A stretch of 64,000 nucleotides of DNA from Granulicella paludicola. GTDB lineage: Bacteria; Acidobacteriota; Terriglobia; Terriglobales; Acidobacteriaceae. Positions within the stretch are counted from its first letter, which is position 1; every line of letters begins with the position of its first letter. Both the position numbers and the translations under genes were made by a program. The notes under the pieces are model-generated. The model saw only the letters and a list, made by a program, of their open reading frames with translations. It searched no databases and was not told the DNA's origin. Of this stretch, positions 36,960 through 45,186 are shown in pieces. Location of the stretch: positions 372,001 to 436,000 of the forward strand of contig NZ_JAGSYC010000023.1 of the NCBI RefSeq assembly GCF_025685545.1, read 5' to 3'.

Positions 36960-39020
36960 TCAATGCGTGAAGCTGTAGCGCAGACCCGCCTGCACAATGC
37001 GCGGCGGAGCCAGCGTGAGGATCGGCGTACGGCCCGCTTCGATGCTGCGATTCAACAGGTTCTGCGCCGTAGCGAAGATCGACAGGCCGTGCGTCAGAGA
37101 GCGATCCACAGATACATCGAACCGCGCATACGGATGCAGCAGGAATTGGTTTGCGGAGTCGTCAAACTCATGTCCCTGATAGCTGGTGAGCAGGTGAAGA
37201 TTGACCACGCGCGGCGCCGCGTAGTTGACCGTGGCGGTGGCTGATTCGCGGGGAACCTCCGGCGTCCACTTCCCCGCCAGCAGTTGCGTCGCGAGCGGAA
37301 TCGTCGGTTGAATCACCGGGTTGTAACGGGTAACCGTAGCAATGGCAAGCTGATAGCCAGCGGTCGCATCGAGGTTGTGCCAGCGGTTGGACTGCGCCTC
37401 CACCATCACGCCGTCGCTGCGAATCTGACCGAGGTTCTGACGTTGCAGCGTCTGCGAGGTTGCAGTCTGAGCGAGGAGCACCGCGGAGATGGGGCGGTTG
37501 ACCTCCGTCCAGAAGTACGTGGCGCGAACGTGCCCAAACTTGCCGTCCAGATCGCCGCCGAACTCGAAGCCGGTTGCGCGTTCGGCGAGCAGAGCGTTGT
37601 TGGCGCGCGTCAACTGCTGGCCGACCTGGCTGGTGCGATACAGCTCGTTCAGACTCGGGCCGCGAAAGGCGCGGAAGCCGGTGCCGGTGAGCGAGAAGCC
37701 GTGACCGAGCTGACGCACGACGCCGAGATGAGGACTCGCGACGAGTTCGTCGATCTCGGGCTGCGGAGTGATCGCCTTCGTACTCGAGGCGGTTTGCAGA
37801 CCATCGAAGGTGCGGAAAGAATCAACCCGAATCGAGCCAGACAACGACCATTTGCGCGGCAGCCAGACGGCATCGAGATAGCCACCGGTCTCGCGCTGAC
37901 GAGCGTTGGTGCTGGTGGTAATACCGAGAACATTGCTGGAGACAGCGGTCTCGTCGTCGGTGCCACGAATGTCGCGGAGGTCGATGCCCGCTGCGGCGGT
38001 CAGGTTCGGCTGCAGAGACTTATTGGCCTGCAAGACAAAGCCAAACTCATCCGTGGGGACGCGCTGCAGCTTGGTGAGCGACTCTGAGTTGCGATCGGCA
38101 GCGACCGACGAGAACGCCTGGCGGTAGCCTTCGCGCGAGCCGTAAAGACGGAGGCTTGCGTTGCCGAACGCACCGGAGCGATCGGCTCCGGCGACGTAGC
38201 GCCAGAGTCGCGCGGCGTTGGTCTGAAGGAACGTTCCGTTGCCTCGCGACTCGTTCATCACATTGCCGCGCAGGAACGCTGCGTTGCCATTCGCTGTTCC
38301 CGTGCCAGCCACGATCGGCATGCGCAACTCCACACGCGCGCTTTCGCTGGTGACGTTCGATTCGGTATCAACCGAGCCGCGCAGCGACGGAGCCGTCGGA
38401 ACGTAACCTCCGGTCGAGAGCACACTGACTGCGGACAGTGTGCTGAGGTAATGGGCTGTTGTGGTGAGGAGAGCATCGCCGTTGGCGGTGTTCTCGGTTG
38501 CTCCAAAGGCGTCGGCTGCGAAGTTGAACTTGTGCTTGGGCTCGACAGGGATCTCATCGATCACGCCGCCAATCGCGGAGGAACCGTAGAGGTCGGAGGC
38601 TCCACCGCGCAGCAGTTCTACCTGATCGAGGGCCAGCGCCGGAATCTCGTTCCAATGAATCCACGTTCCAAAGGGATCGTTGAGCGGGACTTCGTCGCTG
38701 ACGACCAGGGTGCGACTCGCGGCTGTGCTGCCAAGACCGCGAAGGCTGATGCCCTGCGAGGTCGGGTTTGCAGACCACGAACTGGTGCGACGGAAGAGCT
38801 GGAAGCCTGCGACGGAATGCAGACGGTCATCCAGGGAAAAGCCCGGAGTCTGCTGCATCTGCGGCTGCGAGAGCGTGGCGACGCTGGTGGCCGAGTCGTT
38901 GATGCTCGCGAGGCCACGGTCGGCGCTAACGGTGATCGTGTCAGTGGCCTTCGGCGCAGGTTGTTGCGCGCGCAGATGTACGGCAAGGAGCGCGACGAGA
39001 ATCGTGGTGACAGCTCTCAT
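36960..39020 (-). CDS. TonB-dependent outer-membrane receptor
   Basis: 686 residues from ATG 39020, fixed by GGAG upstream; a longer open frame is not needed. The signal peptide is MRAVTTILVALLAVHLRAQ. The plug domain (about 25-150) contains TDTITVSADRG, the TonB-box-like start, and QGISLRGLGSTAASRTLVVSDEVPLNDPFGTW. The barrel follows and ends GLRYSFTH. The plug pattern resembles vitamin B12/siderophore-type receptors (BtuB class), but the ligand cannot be assigned. It begins 20 bases after the gatA stop on the same strand and may be co-transcribed with it. Confidence 0.9.
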   Translation of the reverse strand: MRAVTTILVALLAVHLRAQQPAPKATDTITVSADRGLASINDSATSVATLSQPQMQQTPGFSLDDRLHSVAGFQLFRRTSSWSANPTSQGISLRGLGSTAASRTLVVSDEVPLNDPFGTWIHWNEIPALALDQVELLRGGASDLYGSSAIGGVIDEIPVEPKHKFNFAADAFGATENTANGDALLTTTAHYLSTLSAVSVLSTGGYVPTAPSLRGSVDTESNVTSESARVELRMPIVAGTGTANGNAAFLRGNVMNESRGNGTFLQTNAARLWRYVAGADRSGAFGNASLRLYGSREGYRQAFSSVAADRNSESLTKLQRVPTDEFGFVLQANKSLQPNLTAAAGIDLRDIRGTDDETAVSSNVLGITTSTNARQRETGGYLDAVWLPRKWSLSGSIRVDSFRTFDGLQTASSTKAITPQPEIDELVASPHLGVVRQLGHGFSLTGTGFRAFRGPSLNELYRTSQVGQQLTRANNALLAERATGFEFGGDLDGKFGHVRATYFWTEVNRPISAVLLAQTATSQTLQRQNLGQIRSDGVMVEAQSNRWHNLDATAGYQLAIATVTRYNPVIQPTIPLATQLLAGKWTPEVPRESATATVNYAAPRVVNLHLLTSYQGHEFDDSANQFLLHPYARFDVSVDRSLTHGLSIFATAQNLLNRSIEAGRTPILTLAPPRIVQAGLRYSFTH

Positions 39021-39039
39021 CGCAACTCCAGGGCCATAC

Positions 39040-40518
39040 TTACTTGACCTGTGCGGCTTCGATCGCTGCGCCGACGCGGAGCATCGTGGACTCATCGAAG
39101 TGTTTGCCGAGGACCTGAACACCGATGGGCAGACCGTCCTTCGTGGTGCCGCACGGGACGCTCATACCGCAGATGCCAGCAAGCGAGGCGGCAACTGAGT
39201 AGATGTCTTCGAGGTACATCTGGATCGGGTCCTCGGTCTTTTCGCCGAGCTTCCAGGCGGGGGTTGGTGTAACCGGGCAGACGATCGCATCGACGTCGTT
39301 GAAGACCGTGAGGAAGTCGCGGGTGAGCAGCGTGCGGACCTGCTGCGCCTTGCGGTAGTAGGCGTCGTAGTACCCCGCCGAGAGCACGTAGGTGCCGAGC
39401 AGGATGCGGCGCTTGACCTCAGGACCGAAGGCCTCGTCGCGGGACTTGCGGTACATGTTCGCCAGGGTGTTGGCCTCGGCGCTGCGGTGACCGAAACGAA
39501 CGCCGTCCATGCGCGAAAGGTTTGAGCTGGCTTCCGCTGTTGCCAGAACGTAGTACGTGGGCACAGCGTAGCTGGTGTGCGGCAGCGAGACCTTTTGGAT
39601 GCTACAACCGGCGGCCCGCAGATCGTCGAGAGACTTCTCGATAGCAGCACGAATCTCGGGATCGAGACCTTCGCCGAAGTACTCCTCGGGAACGCCGATG
39701 CGGAGACCGGCAACCGGCTTAGCGAGGTCTGCGGAATAGCTGCCAACCGGCTGCGCGGAGCTTGTTGAGTCCATTGTGTCCGTGCCTGCGAGGACTTCGA
39801 GCAACGTTGCGGCGTCAGCGACTGAGTGTGCGAACGGTCCGATGCGGTCGAGCGACGACGCGAAGGCGATCAGCCCATAACGCGATACTCGACCATACGT
39901 CGGCAATACGCCAACGACGCCGCAGAAGGCTGCGGGCTGGCGGATGGAGCCGCCTGTGTCTGTACCGAGCGAGGCGGCGCAAAGGCCAGCGGCGACTGCG
40001 GCCGCCGAGCCGCCGGATGAGCCGCCGGGAACGCGGTCGAGCGAGCGCGGGTTGTGGACCGGGCCATAGGCTGAGTTCTCGTTCGAGCCGCCCATTGCGA
40101 ACTCGTCGCAGTTCAGCTTGCCGAGCAGGACAGCGCCTGCGGCCTCGAGCTTAGCTACAGCGGTTGCGTCATAGGGCGGGTGATAGCCATTGAGGATCTT
40201 CGATGCGGCGGTTGCGGGTGCTCCTTTGAGCGTGAGGACATCCTTGATGCCGATGGGAACGCCTGCGAGCGGGCCGAGCGGAGCGCCGGACTTTACGGCG
40301 GCATCGACGCTGGCTGCCTGGGCGAGAGCGCGATCTTTGGTGAGCGCGAGGTAGCTGTTGATCTCAGGATCAACGGCGGCGATGCGCTCGTAGTAGCGCT
40401 CGGCGAGGGCGGTCGCGGAGGTCGTTCCGCTGACCACGGCAGCGCGGGCTTCGGCCAGCGTGAGGGTGGAGAGATCGTTGTTCACGGTCGACTTGAGAGC
40501 GTTCGGTGATTCGGGCAT
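39040..40518 (-). CDS. gatA: Asp-tRNA(Asn)/Glu-tRNA(Gln) amidotransferase subunit A
   Basis: 492 residues. The amidase signature is complete: Lys92 in GIKDV, the cis-Ser at 167 in PGGSSGGS, and the nucleophile Ser191 in GTDTGGSIRQP. The enzyme liberates ammonia from glutamine and passes it to GatB, which amidates mischarged tRNA. Its spacing matches the Staphylococcus enzyme triad by simple offset. gatC is upstream on the same strand; gatB is not in the window and must be encoded elsewhere. Confidence 0.96.
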   Translation of the reverse strand: MPESPNALKSTVNNDLSTLTLAEARAAVVSGTTSATALAERYYERIAAVDPEINSYLALTKDRALAQAASVDAAVKSGAPLGPLAGVPIGIKDVLTLKGAPATAASKILNGYHPPYDATAVAKLEAAGAVLLGKLNCDEFAMGGSNENSAYGPVHNPRSLDRVPGGSSGGSAAAVAAGLCAASLGTDTGGSIRQPAAFCGVVGVLPTYGRVSRYGLIAFASSLDRIGPFAHSVADAATLLEVLAGTDTMDSTSSAQPVGSYSADLAKPVAGLRIGVPEEYFGEGLDPEIRAAIEKSLDDLRAAGCSIQKVSLPHTSYAVPTYYVLATAEASSNLSRMDGVRFGHRSAEANTLANMYRKSRDEAFGPEVKRRILLGTYVLSAGYYDAYYRKAQQVRTLLTRDFLTVFNDVDAIVCPVTPTPAWKLGEKTEDPIQMYLEDIYSVAASLAGICGMSVPCGTTKDGLPIGVQVLGKHFDESTMLRVGAAIEAAQVK

Positions 40519-40634
40519 CGTTCAGTAGTTCCTTGAGAGTGGTGCCTGTCGGCTTGCAGCGTCGCGAGTTTGAGATGCAGATTCCTACGCTGCGCTACGG
40601 AATGACAAAAGTAGAGGACTGCGGTCTAGCAAGG

Positions 40635-40964
40635 TTAGCGCTCGATGACCTTGGGGACCTTGAAGAAGCGGCCGTCGCTTTCGGGGGCCTGCGACATCAC
40701 GGCGGCACGATCGACCGAGGGTTTTACAACGTCGGGGCGAAGCGTTTCACCAGCTGTCGCGGGGGCGATGCCGAGGGCTTCGGCGACTTGTGCCATTGGC
40801 TCGACCTGCGAGGTGTCGAGCTCGCTGAGCTGCGCGATGTGGCCGAGGATCGCGTTGAGATCGTGCGCCATGCGCGGCAACTCTTCGGCGGTGAGCTCGA
40901 GGTTGGCGAGGTCGGCGACGTGGCGAACGTCTTCAAGCGATACGGCAGAGTTCTGGTTCGACAT
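40635..40964 (-). CDS. gatC: Asp-tRNA(Asn)/Glu-tRNA(Gln) amidotransferase subunit C
   Basis: 109 residues, slightly longer than the usual 95-100. The GatC N-terminal helix motif is SLEDVRHVADLANLELTAEE, followed by MAHDLNAILGHIAQLSELDTSQVEPMA and the C-terminal DGRFFKVPKVIE, all typical. It acts as a belt that stabilises the GatA-GatB complex. It lies 116 bases upstream of gatA and downstream of the DUF721 gene. Confidence 0.95.
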   Translation of the reverse strand: MSNQNSAVSLEDVRHVADLANLELTAEELPRMAHDLNAILGHIAQLSELDTSQVEPMAQVAEALGIAPATAGETLRPDVVKPSVDRAAVMSQAPESDGRFFKVPKVIER

Positions 40965-41029
40965 GCTGACTCCTAATAACTATGGGCAAGAGGGTTCTTG
41001 CGGCATTCCTATTGTAGCTGGCGGCAAAC

Positions 41030-41341
41030 TCAGCGAGCAGGCTTAGGAAACGGGCGGCGGGTGCCGGCCTCATGGAACTGAATGGCCTGCAGGCGGACGT
41101 TGGCAATGCGGCCGAGATCGTTCGAGAGGGCCGAGCGCATGTGCAGAAACTGCTGCATCCAGGCGGAGCCATCGACGCGAACGTGCAGGATGCGATCCCC
41201 ATCTAGCTGGAGGAGTTCCCCATGTTCAGCGAGGGCGTGGCCGCAGGCGACGGGCCAGGCGGCGGCGAGACGATCTTCGTCGGTGAGCTCGCGGAGGCTG
41301 CGGCCCAGGGAATCTCGAAGGATGTCGCGCATTCGTTGCAT
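41030..41341 (-). CDS. DUF721 (DciA-like) protein
   Basis: 103 residues. The DUF721 core is visible: MQRMRDILRDSLGRSLREL, AAAWPVACGHALAEHGELLQLDGDRILHVRV and SAWMQQFLHMRSALSNDLG, with WxxxxG placed as in the family. DUF721 includes DciA, the ancestral loader of the replicative helicase, so a link to DnaB loading is possible but unproven for this short version. It starts nine bases after gmhB and precedes gatC. Confidence 0.72.
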   Translation of the reverse strand: MQRMRDILRDSLGRSLRELTDEDRLAAAWPVACGHALAEHGELLQLDGDRILHVRVDGSAWMQQFLHMRSALSNDLGRIANVRLQAIQFHEAGTRRPFPKPAR

Positions 41342-41350
41342 AGGCCTACT

Positions 41351-41899
41351 TTATGCGTTCCGGGCGATGAGGTGAGGAAGGACTTCGCTCAGGGAGTGGA
41401 TGAGCTGGAAGTTGCCGGGGCAGGGGGTGGGCTCGGTGCCACTGAGCAGGAATGCCTGTCGCAGACCTGCGGCGTTGGCGGCAGCTATGTCGGTGCAGCG
41501 GTCGCCGATGAGAAGTGATTGGGACAAGTCCAGATCAAGATCGCGGGCGGCGCGCAGGATCATGCCGGGGGAAGGTTTGCGATCTTCGTGTTCGCGCTGG
41601 TATTCGCCGAGACCCTGGGGGTGGTAGGGGCAGTGGTAGGTGGCGGCCAGGGGAGTTTTGCGGGAGGCGAACTCGGCATGAATCCAGGCGGTGAGGGTGT
41701 CGAAGTCGGCCTGGGTGTAGATGCCGCGGCCAATGCCAGCCTGGTTGGTGACGACGACGAGCTTATAGCCGAGTTCAGTGGCGTGGCGGCAGAGTGAGAA
41801 GATGCCGGGCACCCATTGCACGTCTTCGATGCGGTAGAGGTAGTGGGTCTCCTCGTTGATGACGCCGTCACGGTCGAGGAAGAGGGCTGGGGTGGGCAC
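41351..41899 (-). CDS. gmhB: D-glycero-D-manno-heptose 1,7-bisphosphate 7-phosphatase
   Basis: 182 residues from GTG 41899. HAD-IIIA signatures are present: FLDRDGVIN with the nucleophile Asp, VVTNQAGIGRG (motif II), the Cys-rich zinc region YHCPYHPQGLGEYQ, RKPSPGM and the terminal SLLIGDRCTDIAAANAAG. It dephosphorylates heptose bisphosphate for the ADP-heptose of lipopolysaccharide core. Other heptose genes are not nearby. It lies upstream of the DUF721 gene with a nine-base gap. Confidence 0.88.
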   Translation of the reverse strand: MPTPALFLDRDGVINEETHYLYRIEDVQWVPGIFSLCRHATELGYKLVVVTNQAGIGRGIYTQADFDTLTAWIHAEFASRKTPLAATYHCPYHPQGLGEYQREHEDRKPSPGMILRAARDLDLDLSQSLLIGDRCTDIAAANAAGLRQAFLLSGTEPTPCPGNFQLIHSLSEVLPHLIARNA

Positions 41900-41990
41900 G
41901 GTCTTATTTTAGGGGGTTAGAGGAGAGTGGAGGGAGGAGAGTGTTTGTTGATAGAGGATGGTTATGATGGAGGGTGAGTGGAGGTACGCG

Positions 41991-42563
41991 ATGTCCAGGA
42001 CAGAGTCGAAGATGGTGGAGCTGGGGACGGTGGCGCCTGCGTTTGAGCTGACCGATGTGGTGAGTGGCAGGGCCGTCGGTCGGGATGATGTGGCGGCCGA
42101 CACCAAGGGTCTGCTGGTGATGTTTGTGTGTCCGCACTGCCCGTACGTGAAGCATGTGGAGGCGGAGCTGGGACGCATTGGGAGGGACTACGCGGGCAGG
42201 ATTGGCGTGGTGGCAATCAATTCGAACGACCTGGTGGAGTATCCGCAGGATGGGCCGGAGCAAATGACGGAACAGGTCGAAAAGAACGGCTGGAACTTCC
42301 CTTACCTGCTGGACGAGACGCAGGAGGTGGCCCGTGAGTATGAGGCTGCCTGCACGCCGGACTTCTTCCTGTTCGATCAGGAAATGAAGCTGGTGTATCG
42401 CGGGCAGCTGGACGAGAGCCGACCTCGGCGAGGTGATTTTGGCAACGATGTGCCGCTGACGGGCAACGATCTTCGTGCCGCGATGGATGCGGTGGTTGCC
42501 GGTGAGAAGCCCACAGCAGAGCAGAAGAACAGCATCGGCTGCAATATCAAGTGGAAGCAGTAG
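41991..42563 (+). CDS. Thioredoxin-fold protein (AhpC/TSA-like, CPHC motif)
   Basis: 190 residues from ATG 41991, fixed by GTGGAGG upstream. VELGTVAPAFELTDVVSG opens a peroxiredoxin/TlpA-type fold. The active site is CPHCPYVKHVEAEL, a CxxC redox centre with Pro-His between the cysteines, followed by VVAINSNDLVEYPQDGPEQM, AREYEAACTPDFFLFD and the C-terminal block PTAEQKNSIGCNIKWK. Such proteins (CPxC, SIGCNIKWK ending) are conserved in many Gram-negatives with no fixed role. A carbonic anhydrase gene follows 33 bases later. Confidence 0.85.
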   Translation: MSRTESKMVELGTVAPAFELTDVVSGRAVGRDDVAADTKGLLVMFVCPHCPYVKHVEAELGRIGRDYAGRIGVVAINSNDLVEYPQDGPEQMTEQVEKNGWNFPYLLDETQEVAREYEAACTPDFFLFDQEMKLVYRGQLDESRPRRGDFGNDVPLTGNDLRAAMDAVVAGEKPTAEQKNSIGCNIKWKQ

Positions 42564-42596
42564 CAACCGGACGATAGGAAAGACGAAGAGACGACT

Positions 42597-43229
42597 GTGA
42601 CTGACGTTCTTGAGAGTTTGAAGGATGGTGTGCGGCGGTTTCAAACGGAGATCTATCCGGCCCGCGCGGAGATGTATACGCAGGCCGAGAGCGAGCCGCA
42701 GCGGCCGGATACGCTGTTCATTACGTGTGCCGATTCTCGCATCGACCCGAACGAGATTACGCAGACCGGCCCTGGCGAGGTGTTTGTGACCCGCAATATC
42801 GGCAACATGGTGCCGGCGTATGGCGAGATGCTGGGCGGTGTGAGCGCGGTGATTGAGTTTGCGGTAAGCGGTCTGGGCGTGAAGCACATTGTGGTGTGCG
42901 GACATTCCGACTGCGGCGCGATGAAGGCGCTGCTGACGCCGGACTCCGTGGCCAAGATGCCGACGGTCAAGAGCTGGCTGAAGAATGCTCATGCCGCTCT
43001 GAGTGTGGCGGAGACGCTGCACGAGAGGCTAAGCGGGACGTCGTTGATCGAAGAGCTGACGGAGCAGAATGTGCTGCTGCAGCTACAACACCTGAAAACC
43101 CACCCATCCGTGGCTGCGGCGATGGCGACGGGGGATCTGACGCTTTCGGGCTGGGTGTATGAGATTGGAACAGGGGTAGTGCGTGTGGCCGCCGACGGCA
43201 GCCACACGTTTACGCGTATCGCTAAGTAA
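42597..43229 (+). CDS. Beta-class carbonic anhydrase
   Basis: 210 residues from GTG 42597. Zinc ligands and catalytic dyad are Cys44, Asp46 and Arg48 in FITCADSRIDPNE, then His103 and Cys106 in CGHSDCGA. This is a complete beta-CA that hydrates CO2 to bicarbonate in the cytoplasm. The next segment (GGVSAVIEFAVSGLGVKHIVV) is typical. It is coupled to the thioredoxin-fold gene by a 33-base gap and convergent with a small membrane gene. Confidence 0.95.
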   Translation: MTDVLESLKDGVRRFQTEIYPARAEMYTQAESEPQRPDTLFITCADSRIDPNEITQTGPGEVFVTRNIGNMVPAYGEMLGGVSAVIEFAVSGLGVKHIVVCGHSDCGAMKALLTPDSVAKMPTVKSWLKNAHAALSVAETLHERLSGTSLIEELTEQNVLLQLQHLKTHPSVAAAMATGDLTLSGWVYEIGTGVVRVAADGSHTFTRIAK

Positions 43230-43233
43230 CAAG

Positions 43234-43497
43234 TTACTTGCTGGAAGCGTCCGAGCCGTGCTGCTTGACCATCTTGTTGTAGATACCGAGGAGCAGGAAC
43301 GGTGCGACCCACTGGCCGATGAACAGGGCCGGATTCGCCTTTTCTTTCTGAATGGCATTGACCGTGATGGAAGCTGCGATCGAAGCGATGGCTAGCCCCA
43401 GGAAAGCGCTCGACGGCACGGTGGCTGTGTACTGCTCAATGGCTGCGGTGACCTGGTCTTCTTTAGCCTGGCCGGGCTGAACGCGATAGTCAGTCAT
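43234..43497 (-). CDS. Small membrane protein, unknown function
   Basis: 87 residues from ATG 43497, preceded by GGAGACATT at good distance. The N-terminus is soluble (DYRVQPGQAKEDQVTAAIEQYTATVPSS). One hydrophobic stretch (AFLGLAIASIAASITVNAI) and a second (ALFIGQWVAPFLLLGIYNKM) form two helices. I recall similar unassigned proteins in acidobacteria. It is convergent with the carbonic anhydrase gene (four-base gap) and divergent from the histidine leader. Confidence 0.6.
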   Translation of the reverse strand: MTDYRVQPGQAKEDQVTAAIEQYTATVPSSAFLGLAIASIAASITVNAIQKEKANPALFIGQWVAPFLLLGIYNKMVKQHGSDASSK

Positions 43498-43625
43498 GAT
43501 AATGTCTCCACGGCTGGTTGCCGTCTCTTGAGAAGATGCCGGAAGCGTGTAGCGCGGCAAGCGGCGGAAGTGTGCGATTTGCGTGGGGCGAAAGGATTGG
43601 CTCGGTTTTGTAACCTGACTCTCGT

Positions 43626-43653
43626 TTGACTTTCAGGGGCTGGCCGCATAGTT
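43626..43653 (+). promoter_or_regulatory. Putative promoter of the histidine operon leader
   Basis: TTGACT, a 16-base spacer and CATAGT; TAGTTT one base on is an alternative -10. Transcription would start near 43660, only about three bases before the leader-peptide ATG. The leader would then be leaderless or use a slightly upstream start. Resemblance only. Confidence 0.38.
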
Positions 43654-43662
43654 TTAAAAGCA

Positions 43663-43746
43663 ATGAGCACTCTGCGTCATCATCATGGGCACCACCATCA
43701 CCACGCAAACAATGCGTCGGCGGCTGTGTCCGGTGTGGCGAAGTAA
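43663..43746 (+). CDS. hisL: Histidine operon leader peptide
   Basis: 27 residues, too short for usual gene calling. It starts at ATG 43663 and ends with TAA at 43744. It reads MSTLRHHHGHHHHHANNAS..., with eight His among residues 6-14 and codons CAT and CAC mixed. A run of His codons 170 bases before hisI and just before a hairpin-terminator is the hallmark of transcriptional attenuation. When charged tRNA-His is scarce the ribosome would stall here and change the fold of the RNA downstream. No Shine-Dalgarno is visible; translation may be leaderless or start weakly. Confidence 0.85.
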   Translation: MSTLRHHHGHHHHHANNASAAVSGVAK

Positions 43747-43820
43747 GCAAGAGAGAACGCCCAACAGGATTCAAGAAGAACCAAAGCCCGCTGACGCGCA
43801 TACCGCGAGCGGGCTTTTCT
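43714..43820 (+). promoter_or_regulatory. His-attenuator: antiterminator and terminator structures
   Basis: Terminator: AAAGCCCGCT (43783-43792) pairs perfectly with AGCGGGCTTT (43808-43817), with CGCG pairing inside and TTTTCT after it. Antiterminator: GCGTCGGCGGCT (43714-43725), ten bases past the last His codon, pairs with AGCCCGCTGACGC (43785-43797) over 12 positions with one G-U and one bulged C. The two structures share the same terminator 5' arm and exclude each other. A stalled ribosome at the His codons leaves 43714-43725 free, so the terminator cannot form; a ribosome at the leader stop covers it, so the terminator forms. Confidence 0.82.
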
Positions 43821-43875
43821 GTGTGCGGGTACTGCGCGTATGGCGACAACTGAGAGAGACCGAAGGGGAGTGACG

Positions 43876-44205
43876 ATGGCAGACGCGGTAGAGATCAACT
43901 TTGCGAAGGACGGCGGCATGGTCGCCGGGATTGTGCAGGATGCAGGTACGGGGCAGGTGTTGATGCTTGGGTTCCTGAACGAGCAGAGCTATGCCAAGAC
44001 ACTGGAGACCGGGTTTGTCACGTTCTGGTCGCGCACGCGGAGCAAGCTGTGGATGAAGGGTGAGACGAGCGGCAATCGACTGAAGGTGGTCGAGATGGCG
44101 ACGGATTGCGATAACGACGCGCTGCTGTTCAAGGTGGTGGTCGAAGGCGATGGGCTGGTGTGCCACGAGGGCACGGTGAGCTGCTTTACGAAGCCGATTG
44201 TTTAG
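43876..44205 (+). CDS. hisI: Phosphoribosyl-AMP cyclohydrolase
   Basis: 109 residues from ATG 43876, preceded by GGGGAG; an upstream ATG at 43840 is less likely. It opens the purine ring of phosphoribosyl-AMP, the third step of histidine synthesis. The zinc-site segments TDCDNDALLF and LVCHEGTVSCF and the substrate loop FWSRTRSKLWMKGETSGN are all present. The HisE pyrophosphohydrolase domain is not fused and hisE is not in the window. It is the first structural gene after the attenuator. Confidence 0.94.
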   Translation: MADAVEINFAKDGGMVAGIVQDAGTGQVLMLGFLNEQSYAKTLETGFVTFWSRTRSKLWMKGETSGNRLKVVEMATDCDNDALLFKVVVEGDGLVCHEGTVSCFTKPIV

Positions 44206-44207
44206 GA

Positions 44208-44280
44208 GTTGTCAGTTGTCCGTTCTCAGTTGTCAGAACGGAGCGACCTACTGAGAACTGACAACAGAAAACGGAGAACG
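44208..44280 (+). repeat. Short-repeat hairpin, CTGAGAACTGACAACAG type
   Basis: The left arm GTTGTCAGTTGTCCGTTCTCAGTTGTCAG is complementary to the right arm around CTGAGAACTGACAACAG (44251-44267). The right-arm 17-mer is identical to the one at 31431-31447 in the ribosomal operon. It sits between hisI and hisG and ends seven bases before the hisG start, overlapping where its Shine-Dalgarno would be. Confidence 0.85.
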
Positions 44281-44286
44281 AAAAGT

Positions 44287-45162
44287 ATGGCAAAGAAGCT
44301 GAAACTGGGAATTCCGAAGGGCAGTTTGCAGGACGCGACGATTGCGTTATTTGAGCGTGCGGGCTGGCGGATCTATGCGAGTGGACGGAGCTACTTTCCG
44401 ACGATCGACGATGTGGAGATCGAGTGCATGCTGGTGCGTGCGCAGGAGATGGCGCGGTATGTGGAGCATGGCGCGCTCGATGCCGGGCTGACCGGGAATG
44501 ACTGGATTCTCGAGAACCAGAGCGACGTGGAGCGCGTGACGGCGCTGACGTATTCGAAGGCGAGCCGGACGAAGGTGAAGTGGGTGCTGGCGGTTCCGGA
44601 GGATTCTCCTTACCAGAAGCCCGAAGACCTGGCCGGCAAGACGATCGCGACGGAGCTGGTGGAGTATTCGAAGCGCTACTTTGCGGAGAAGAATATCCCG
44701 GTGAAGGTGGAGTTCAGCTGGGGTGCGACGGAAGTGAAGCCGCCGACGCTGGCCGATGCGATCGTCGAGGTAACGGAGACGGGATCGAGCCTGCGGGCGA
44801 ATCGGCTGCGGATCATCGAGACGCTGATGGAGAGCGAGACGCAGTTCATCGCGAACAGGAAGGCCTGGGCGGACGATTGGAAGCGCAGCAAGATTGAGAC
44901 GCTGAGCCTGATGCTGAACGGCGCGATGGATGCTCAGAACCAGGTGGGCCTGATGCTGAATGTGAAGCGCGCGGACCTGGACCAGGTGCTGAGCGTGCTG
45001 CCTGCGCTGAATTCGCCGACGATCAGCGAGCTTCGCGATAAGGAGTGGGTCGCGCTGAATACGATTCTCGAGAGCCATACGGTGCGCGACGTGATTCCGA
45101 AGCTGAAGGCTGCGGGCGGCGCGGGCATTGTGGAGTATCCGCTGAGCAAGGTTGTTCTGTAA
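44287..45162 (+). CDS. hisG: ATP phosphoribosyltransferase, long form
   Basis: 291 residues from ATG 44287. It makes phosphoribosyl-ATP, the first and feedback-controlled step. [23 protein letters not shown] opens the catalytic region; [22 protein letters not shown] and the C-terminal HisG_C domain ([20 protein letters not shown] to SKVVL) identify the long, HisZ-independent form. The C-terminal domain is the allosteric His-binding site. It has no Shine-Dalgarno other than the hairpin edge GGAGAACG. Confidence 0.95.
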   Translation: MAKKLKLGIPKGSLQDATIALFERAGWRIYASGRSYFPTIDDVEIECMLVRAQEMARYVEHGALDAGLTGNDWILENQSDVERVTALTYSKASRTKVKWVLAVPEDSPYQKPEDLAGKTIATELVEYSKRYFAEKNIPVKVEFSWGATEVKPPTLADAIVEVTETGSSLRANRLRIIETLMESETQFIANRKAWADDWKRSKIETLSLMLNGAMDAQNQVGLMLNVKRADLDQVLSVLPALNSPTISELRDKEWVALNTILESHTVRDVIPKLKAAGGAGIVEYPLSKVVL

Positions 45163-45186
45163 GTTTCGAACGAAGAGGTTAAGGCG

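Noticed and set aside
41904-43022. 372-codon minus-strand open frame opposite the thioredoxin-fold and carbonic anhydrase genes
   Set aside because: Shadow of two genes with intact catalytic motifs; composition (His, Arg, Leu) is typical of antisense frames.
43783-43820. Reading the hairpin as the terminator of an unrelated upstream plus-strand gene
   Set aside because: No plus-strand gene ends there. The hairpin lies between the His-rich leader and hisI, and its 5' arm pairs with the leader region, as in an attenuator.
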